A stretch of DNA of 64,000 bases from Hemibagrus wyckioides (taxonomy: Eukaryota; Chordata; Actinopteri; Siluriformes; Bagridae). Both the position numbers and the translations under genes were made by a program. The notes below the pieces were generated by a model. It saw only the letters and a program-made list of their open reading frames with translations, had not been told where the DNA came from and did not search any database. Positions 57,321-64,000 of this stretch are shown piece after piece. Location: contig NC_080731.1 of assembly GCF_019097595.1 (NCBI RefSeq), positions 10,572,571-10,636,570 on the forward strand, given 5' to 3'. The stretch's first letter is position 1. Each line of letters starts with the position of its first letter.

Positions 57321-59584
57321 TGTAGTGCGCAAAAAGTTTGTGAATCCACTCTCTGACATTTATTGTAAAAGTCTGAAGATTTTGGAAATATTAAATGATA
57401 ATTACAGAGAGCAACAGTGATGATCTACTGCAAAATGAAAACCATTTTGAACTTTAAATGTCAAAATGTGGCATTGGCAACATAATCACTTCTCCTGCAA
57501 TTTTCCTCAGTGTAATTCATGTTTCTAAAAGCACCCTGCAATGAAAAGAAAAAAAAAAGAAACAAAGGTTGGATTCAACGTGTTTCTTTAGCAGATTAGT
57601 GAACCCCTGAGGTGCAACTAAATCAGTCATTCATCACATCCAAATCGCATTGACAATTAAACAGGAAGAGCAGGTTAGGATGCGATCATTGTTCCTGACC
57701 TTTTTTTTTGTGCCAGTTTAAATCAGGTGCCATTCATCAAGCGCTGAATTATGTCATTACCATTAAAACAGGTTTCCCCGAAATGTCAGCGGCATATCCG
57801 TTCATTTCTCAGTTGGGGATTGTGATTTCATATTCTATTACGCATGTACATAAAACAAGGGCTGTCTCTTCTGAAATAAATGTTCCTGACTTTCAGAAAA
57901 GCCGGGCAGGAAGAGCTCATCAATACGGTTGAGCGGCAATTATAAATAGATCTTCCTCAGAATCGATAGGTCCCTACTGCCACAGAATCCAAATTAACAC
58001 TGTAAATCATAGACAGGACATCTGCAGGATGGCTTTCTATTGGATGACGATTAGATGTTTTGCATTCGGTAAAATGTCACTTGCCGTATACTTTGGGTGA
58101 TGCTAATGAGGTTGTCTGTCTGGGTTTTTTTTTCTTGTTTTGGAATATACATAAATAATCAAGCTGCACAACATGAGAGATTGCGTACCTCAAGCATTTT
58201 TTTTGGTGAGCCACAGTGTAGACCTGGACCATCTGTCTGTGACATGGCTTATCACAGTGCAAGCACATGGCTGCTGTCTGCAAATTCTCGTCATCTGGTG
58301 GCCCCCAAGCTACATTGCCAGAAGATCCTCTGGGCTTCGGTGTCTGAGAGCAACAACTCCTCAGCTCCAGATGACATCCGCGGCATCTTATCTCGCGCAA
58401 AGGGATGGCTGAAGGAAGGGGCAGATGCCTTTTTCCATCATTAGAGGCTGTTTGGAACATCTGAGCTGGAAAAAGCAGCACATGTGGTCTTGCACATATT
58501 AATCATGTTATATTGCCTGTGAATAAGTGGTAAATCATTTCACTATAAAAAAAATAAAATAATAAATAATAATAATAAAACATAAGCATATTTCACCTCA
58601 TGTGTAAAGTTTATGCTTTTTGATTAGAATTACTGGGTTCTTCTCTTCGGCAAGTCATGTAGTAACATGATACTTGAGATTTTTAAAATGCGGATCATTT
58701 TTCGGCTATAAATTATTTAGGCTATAAAGTATAGACATAGAGTGAGAAAAAGTTGCCTAGCAAGCTTACACTACAGCTGAGTTTATTTAACTGCCTCCTT
58801 CCCCAGCATGCTTTTTGTAGACATACACCAAGGCAAGATTTGTTCTTCATCATCTTGGTAAAATATATTTAAGTATTAAAGTTGATCATAATCACTGTCA
58901 TTTTTGCCTTTTTTTAGCTGCAAAGAATTCTGACAAGATTTCCCAAGCTGACTGACACACTGACATAAACACACACTTTCACCTCAGTGTAGAGTCATGA
59001 GAAAGTGCAAGTGAAGTGCGGCTGGTGCCTCTCCGATGTTTAACGCATTTTGACTGGACCCCATGTCGACTGATTGCTGCTTCAGCCGATAAGATGTTGT
59101 CAGCACAGATGGAGTGCAGAGCTGTTATTTACTTCCCAGTCTGTTTGACAAATAAATTACACCATTAAAAGTAGCTTCATTCTCTTGCTGTGCCGTGTAT
59201 CTTCTCTGCAATTTACTTCCACTGGGTATATTAAAACAAAGAGGAGCAAAGGTGTGTGTGTTAAAAGTTCAAATCTGAACCAGCTGTCTATCGAATGATA
59301 TACAGGGGAATTTAATTAAGATGTGTCACTCATGCTCAGTGTTATTTAATCATTAGCTAACCTAAATTTAATAATAATAACCAGCAATAAATTTCTGGTT
59401 GGATCCCAAAGCACACAAGTATGGTTTTACTTCTTAATAAAAGGGTTTGGAAGTCAACTTTGAACAAATAGATGGGACACAAATCAAGGTAAGTAAAATA
59501 AACCTAAATTATTGAGCAAGAAACCCCATTTTTCCAAAACAAACTCCCTCAGCTGGTATTTTAATGTTACAGCACTGTTTATTA
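57321..59584. other. No gene recognised; repeat-poor DNA
   Basis: The stretches 57700-57990 and 58180-58450 are free of visible repeats. The second one carries long open frames on both strands (134 codons minus at 58077-58481, 115 codons plus at 58097-58444) with no domain on either. Confidence 0.35.
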
Positions 59585-59880
59585 TGGTGGTCTAAAATCA
59601 CCAGTTCAGTTCAATTAGATCTGGTGATTGTGAAGGTCAGGTGATTTGCTCCATTTTTATCCTCATCAATCCATTCAGTGAGCAACTGTTCCCTGTGGAT
59701 GGGGGCAAAATAATTCATGAAGAAGACACGCCCATCAGAAGAGACGTGTTTCATCATGTGGTAGAGATCATCAGTCAGAATATCTATGCAGGCAAAACAT
59801 GCCTCCAACAGCATAACAGAGCCATGTTTATCGCTTTTCCTTTCTTTTTTCCATCATCTGCAGATTTTATTTGTGGCACT
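59585..59880 (-). mobile_element. Tc1-like transposon fragment (divergent group)
   Basis: The minus-strand frame contains DILTDDLYHMMKHVSSDGRV, F-F-M-N-Y-F-A-P, EWIDEDKNGANHLTFTITRS and then N. From memory this matches the middle of a fish Tc1-like transposase group: a D-D-x-Y-x-x-M-K-H region, a D-G-x-V-F-F motif in place of the G-x-x-F-Q-Q-D motif, and an F-D-E-D-K-N-G-V-N-H region just before the P-D-x-x-x-I-E-H motif. The plus-strand GATCTGGTGATTGTGAAGGT is the complement of that last region. Both ends and TIRs are lost. Inactive remnant. Confidence 0.65.
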
Positions 59881-61014
59881 GTGTAAAGCATGACAGAATA
59901 TTGAGAATTAACGGCACTATATTACGATCGTATTGCTTCTTAACTTCATTTAACCAACAGCCAGCTTCTTTATAAAAGAACAGAGAATGCACAGTAGGGA
60001 GGAAAGTGACTTATCATTTGGCAGGAATAAATGATGCAATAAGAGCAACAGACTGTTAATGAAAAAGTCTGGGGTGGGAGCTCGGTTCGCGATTTCCCGC
60101 AATATCTGTTATCGCGAAAGACATCTAATAAAGCCCCTGAAAGAGAAAAGCAATAATGATCTCTGCCTCATTTGCATACAAAATCTACATATTACATCTG
60201 CTCCTTTCCGTGACAGATTTCGGGGTAGTTTCCGTCTCCTGAGCAAATTATACTGCTGAAGTAGTATACAGTAATTAAATGATTGTGAACATGATAAGCA
60301 AGTTCTGAGTCATCTGAGAAAACCCCAACAATATCTTTCACTTCCCTGACAAGGACTGTCAATGGCAATAAAGCAGAAATGTGCTGCATACATTAGGAAG
60401 CTGTTTATATATGTTTGTAACATCTTTCATCTCTGAATATAGAAATTGGGCTTGATATTCTTCATCTGAGGAAATAACAAATTTGTCTGATTACTAATAC
60501 AAAACTCTTGACATAATCTGTATATACTGTTTGGAAATGGTGCTGTGCAAAGGTAATAAAGCATCAATCGTGCCCCCCCCCACTTGTAATGTATCTTCTA
60601 TGAAAAAGAAATAAAAAATGATCAAAATACAGTCAGAACAGCCCATTAGATTAGCCTTGATTTGTAGCAAGGTTACAGGGCAGGGGAAAAAAGTTGTAGC
60701 TTTTCTTGCTTCATTGATGAAAAGTGTTGTGTGATATACAAGGTTATCAGATACAAGTGTATTTTTCCTTTTATTTATTTACTTGAATCAGGGATTTTTG
60801 TACCATCACCTCTGTTGCTACTAAACTGTCTTTGGTTATATTTCCAATGATTGAACTAGCTAAGGGCTCTTGGGTTAATTGTACTTACATCATTCTGAGT
60901 CCATGGAGGCTCACAGCACTACATAGTTGAAAGTCTGCGTACATACTGTATGCGGGATCAGGGCAGGTCAAATCTGAAACTGTAAAGGCCAGCGGTATCT
61001 CTGGGACTGGAGTT
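59881..61014. other. No gene recognised
   Basis: AT-rich DNA. About 60050-60260 is relatively repeat-poor. No exon evidence. Confidence 0.45.
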
Positions 61015-61140
61015 CGACATTTATTCATTTGGCAGAAGCTTTCTTTCAATGCTTTTCTCAAAGACCCAACTCTCTGGCAGTCTTTGGATTTGAACTTGTA
61101 GGCTTCCAGATTCTTGTATAGACCTTAAACCACTGATGTA
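61015..61140 (-). repeat. Degraded tRNA-derived SINE, antisense
   Basis: ATTCATTTGGCAGAAGCTTT, AAAGACCCAACTCTCTGGCA and GGATTTGAACTTGTAGGCTT (B-box complement) with TAAACCACTGATG (A-box complement) run in the order expected for an inverted SINE. Confidence 0.65.
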
Positions 61141-62415
61141 GCCTGACATTGCCCACTGCTGTTCTACACTGGTTCATAATATGAAATGAAATTCTAGAGA
61201 AATGCTCATTCGCAGACAGAAATGTTCCCCTGACAAGTCCTATGCTCAGAGTGAAGCTTAAGTGCCCAGTTGCTTAAACTGAAGTTTCTCTCCAGCTAGT
61301 TAAAGCAGTCACTCGGCTGAACGCGTTGGATGCTGACAACCTGTAATTATTTGCACCGAGTGTACTTGGAGCAGAAGCGCTTATTCACAATCGACTTCTC
61401 GTTTGGGTGAGTGGCAGTGCTGGAGATGAGCCCATTCTCTGATTAATGGCCAGAGCAGGAAGAACGAGACCAGAGGGCTCGTTCAGGCCAGCTAGCTTTT
61501 TGAAGAACAAATTCCTGCACCATTGAATCCATCACGGCTGAGTAACCTTTTTCACCTCTCTCTTTATTCCTTTTCAATGTTCAGTTTGGCCCGTGTGAAC
61601 CCAGTATTAACTCAGCCATTATGACTTTCAGGTGTGAATGATTGGTTTGAGGTAGCTATGATGTTTTAGTCAGTATATGGAGAAAATAGATTGGCTGTGG
61701 ATGTCTTGTATTCCATGCCAAGTTCCAAGATTGGACCCTATTTATCAAGCTGGATATGAACAATATTTTCTTTTTGCAAATTGTTTGCTGAAGTATTTGC
61801 ACAAAAAATTGGGCATTTATGAAAACCCATTTAGTAACCCAAAGATGTGTAAACCATAACTGATATAGCTTCAACCTGTACATATTGTAACTGTAATTTT
61901 ATATATGGGTTATAGTGATAAAATTCAATAGACACATACAAAATTGCACACACACATTTGGTAAATTTTGTGAATCTGTCTTTTCATATTAATGACATGA
62001 AACAAAACAATCCAAAATAATCCATGAATTAAAAAAAAAATAACACAAAACAAATGTTACCTTATGAAAGGAAGAATAGACTGTTGTCTGTCCTGACTGT
62101 CACACTACCATGGCAGAGCTGTATTCGTGGAGGATTTAGCACACATTGTGCTCTTTCACCATTTAGTTGTCATTCTGAAATTCTCAGCTGTCTGTGAGGT
62201 TTGCCTTTTATATAGTTTTGGCATCACAAAATAAAAATTAGCTGTATCACTAATACACAAGGTGTTTTGTGAGTGTATTCTGCCATTTATATTTACATTT
62301 AAAACACATACATGTGTGTCTGAAGAAAAGACAGGAAAATCAGCTACTGAAACTGTTAATAAATTTGGTACAAAATTTTACTTCCTATGAAAAATATTGA
62401 TAGACGATATTCCAA
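61141..62415. other. No gene recognised
   Basis: The stretch at about 61240-61540 is of higher complexity and without repeats; it is a candidate conserved non-coding element by inference only. Confidence 0.4.
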
Positions 62416-62902
62416 AAACACATGGCACCAGGATGCACTATGGGAAGAAGGCGGAGACAGTGTTATGCTTTGGGTGATATTCTGTTGTGAAACCTTGGGT
62501 TCATCCATGTGGATGTTACTTTGACACGTACCACCGACCTAAGCATTGTTGCAGACCATGTACACCCTTTCATGGAAATGGTATACCCTGATGGCTGTGG
62601 CCTCTTTCAGCAGGATATGATTTGTGCAACAGGTTTGAGGTGTGGACTCAACCTCCAAATTCCCCAGATCTCAATCCAATCGAGGGATGTGGTGGACAAA
62701 CAAATCTGATCAATGGAGGCCCTACCTCGCAACTTAAAGGACTTAAAGGATCTGCTGCTAACATATTGGTGCCAGATACCATAGCACACCTTCAAGGATC
62801 TATTGGAGTCCATGCCTCATCAGGTCACAGCTGATTTGGCAGCAAATGGGGGACCAACACAATATTAGGCATGTGGTCATAATGTTATGCCTGATTGGTG
62901 TA
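62416..62902 (+). mobile_element. Tc1-like transposon, copy C, 5'-truncated
   Basis: Same family as copies A and B. ACATGGCACCAGGATGCACT and ATGGGAAGAAGGCGGAGAC encode the H-M-A-P-G-C-T-M-G-R-R segment. DHVHPFMEMVYPDGCGLFQQ is well preserved and is followed by D. A deletion then removes the A-P-C-H to E-V-L-T region, although P-N-S-P-D-L-N-P-I-E is still present. The 3' end runs through GGGGGACCAACACAATATTA to the TIR with ATAATGTTATGCCTGATTGG. The N-terminal half and 5' TIR are absent. It keeps Gln at the position where copy B has a stop. Confidence 0.88.
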
Positions 62903-63004
62903 GATTTAAATACCGATGCCTCAGAACATTCGTGACTTGTTTACAAATATTTTAATCGAATAATGTATAAATTGCTAGCACTTGAAAAACCAAATCACAT
63001 AATT

Positions 63005-63165
63005 AACACTGCAATTGTGAAGGGTCGGTGGTTAAGGCTCTGGGCTACTGATTGGCAGTGCTAGAATTTGAGCTCACAACCTTTCAATCAACCGCTGCTG
63101 GGTTTGTGGACAAGGCCAGTGCTCAGTTCAAGGGAAAACTGCTTTGGATTAAAATTAATCAATTG
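63005..63165 (+). repeat. tRNA-derived SINE, degraded
   Basis: GGTCGGTGGTTAAGGCTCTG (A-box region), TTTGAGCTCACAACC (degraded B box), CAACCGCTGCTGGGTTTGTG, GTGCTCAGTTC and ACTGCTTTGGATTAAAAT follow the SINE order seen at 25782. Confidence 0.7.
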
Positions 63166-63170
63166 TAATA

Positions 63171-63494
63171 CAGGATATGGCCAAAGGTCTGAGGACACAT
63201 GGCCATCTGTTTCCACAAAGTTGGGCACACAGAATCGTCTGTAATATCTTTGCATGCTTAAGAATTAAGATTTCTATTCAGTGGAACTAAGAGGCCCAAA
63301 ACATTTTCCAGCATGACACTGCCCTGTGCTCAAAGCAAAGATTTCCAGCACAGAGCTTAATCCAAGAGCCAAAAACTAGTGAAAAACCTTCCCAGGAGAC
63401 TGGAGGTTATAAGTTTAACAAAAAGGGGACTAAATCTATAATGGAATGTTCAACAAGCAGAAATAAGTTCAAATACTTTTGGCCATATAGTGTA
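63171..63494 (+). mobile_element. Non-autonomous Tc1-derived element with internal inversion
   Basis: The left end, GGATATGGCCAAAGGTCTGA, and the right end, the complement of CAAATACTTTTGGCCATATA, form TIRs. The left third (CACAAAGTTGGGCACACAGA, TTCAGTGGAACTAAGAGGCC) is transposase sequence in antisense. The rest (CATGACACTGCCCTGTGCTC, AAACCTTCCCAGGAGACTGG, AAAAAGGGGACTAAATCT) is in sense. This head-inverted layout is characteristic of a common fish family. No frame survives. It abuts the SINE at 63005. Confidence 0.78.
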
Positions 63495-64000
63495 TATAAC
63501 TGACCTGCTCCCCACTGACCAGTGCAACATATTAACTTCCTGTATATTCTCTTTCTACAAACTAATGTTTCCTCAGTTTTCCAGTGACATTTTTCATCTT
63601 TAGTATGAGTGTGTGATTAATAATACATGGAGGAGTCAAGATGGAAGATGGCATGTCAAAACCTGTACCTTCCCTCAGGCGGCATAATGGGTCAAGCAGA
63701 GGGAAGAAAGAATTGCCCAACCACTTGTTCAGCTACACTTACTATCCGCAATCCACACATTACAGAGTCAGTGATGGTGGTTAAAAAAGCACTTTATGGT
63801 GTTAAATAATTCATGAATGTATATGGATGCAATACATATCTCATAGATTATATTGTATTATGATTTAAGCTTAACAACCAACAGAACAAATGAATGAACA
63901 AAATAATATCCAAAGTTTCATTAAAGACCAGTATTCTGTATGCTTGGACTCAGTGTGGTTCTTGGTGTGGAGTGGAATTTGGATATGGGTCGTCTCTGTT
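63495..64000. other. No gene recognised
   Basis: AT-rich DNA to the window end. The 60-codon frame at 63627-63809 has no domain. Confidence 0.5.

Noticed and set aside
1..64000. CRISPR array, prophage, operon or other prokaryotic system
   Set aside because: All repeats are microsatellites, SINEs or transposons. There are no closely packed ORFs with ribosome-binding sites, and the elements are of vertebrate type.

Overview
This window looks like a gene-poor stretch of a teleost fish genome, most likely an otophysan and possibly a catfish. The support is AT-rich DNA with no open reading frame longer than 157 codons, many simple-sequence repeats, and a dense set of old transposable elements of types common in fish: Tc1-like transposons, tRNA-derived SINEs, fish non-LTR retrotransposon ends, a Ty3/gypsy integrase scrap and a hAT-type MITE. 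The exact species cannot be read from the sequence. There are no rRNA genes, no intact tRNA genes, no CRISPR and no bacterial operons. Most open frames in the window are chance frames in non-coding DNA.

The only convincing piece of a host gene lies in the one CpG-rich block, about 11.5-12.66 kb. On the minus strand a well-placed ATG opens a 64-nt coding exon (11961-12024). It encodes a classical hydrophobic signal peptide and ends at a strong GTAAGG donor in phase 1. I read this as exon 1 of a secreted or single-pass membrane protein gene transcribed right to left. Positions 1-11960 would then be its first intron or later gene body, and positions above about 12.7 kb would be upstream DNA. I cannot name the gene.

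Layout. 0.7-6.5 kb: a dispersed fish repeat, an internally deleted Tc1 element (2182-2709), a SINE, a Cys/Trp-rich orphan frame (3805-4056), short direct repeats and a degenerate tandem repeat. 11.5-12.7 kb: CpG island and exon 1. 12.8-13.5 kb: microsatellites split by a hAT-type MITE with an 8-bp target duplication, then a SINE. 16-19 kb: repeats and a long MITE-like element. 19-25 kb: mostly unannotated, with microsatellites. 25.4-26.75 kb: a repeat nest (duplicated segment, SINE, Tc1). 29.2-30 kb: a C-rich minisatellite and a SINE. 31.1-33 kb: a transposon nest with a gypsy integrase scrap and two Tc1 copies tail to tail. 36.9 kb: a long near-perfect hairpin. 38.1-39.6 kb: four retroelement-derived units in a row. 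41.9-45.2 kb: more SINEs and a microsatellite cluster. 48.4-48.8 kb: a LINE C-terminal fragment. 53-63.5 kb: MITE, SINE and Tc1 remnants between repeat-poor stretches that could hold conserved regulatory DNA.

No intact transposase or reverse transcriptase gene survives. I found no previously undescribed multi-gene system. The items most worth checking are the signal-peptide exon in its CpG island, the 138-nt hairpin, the tail-to-tail Tc1 inverted repeat, and the Cys/Trp-rich orphan frame.
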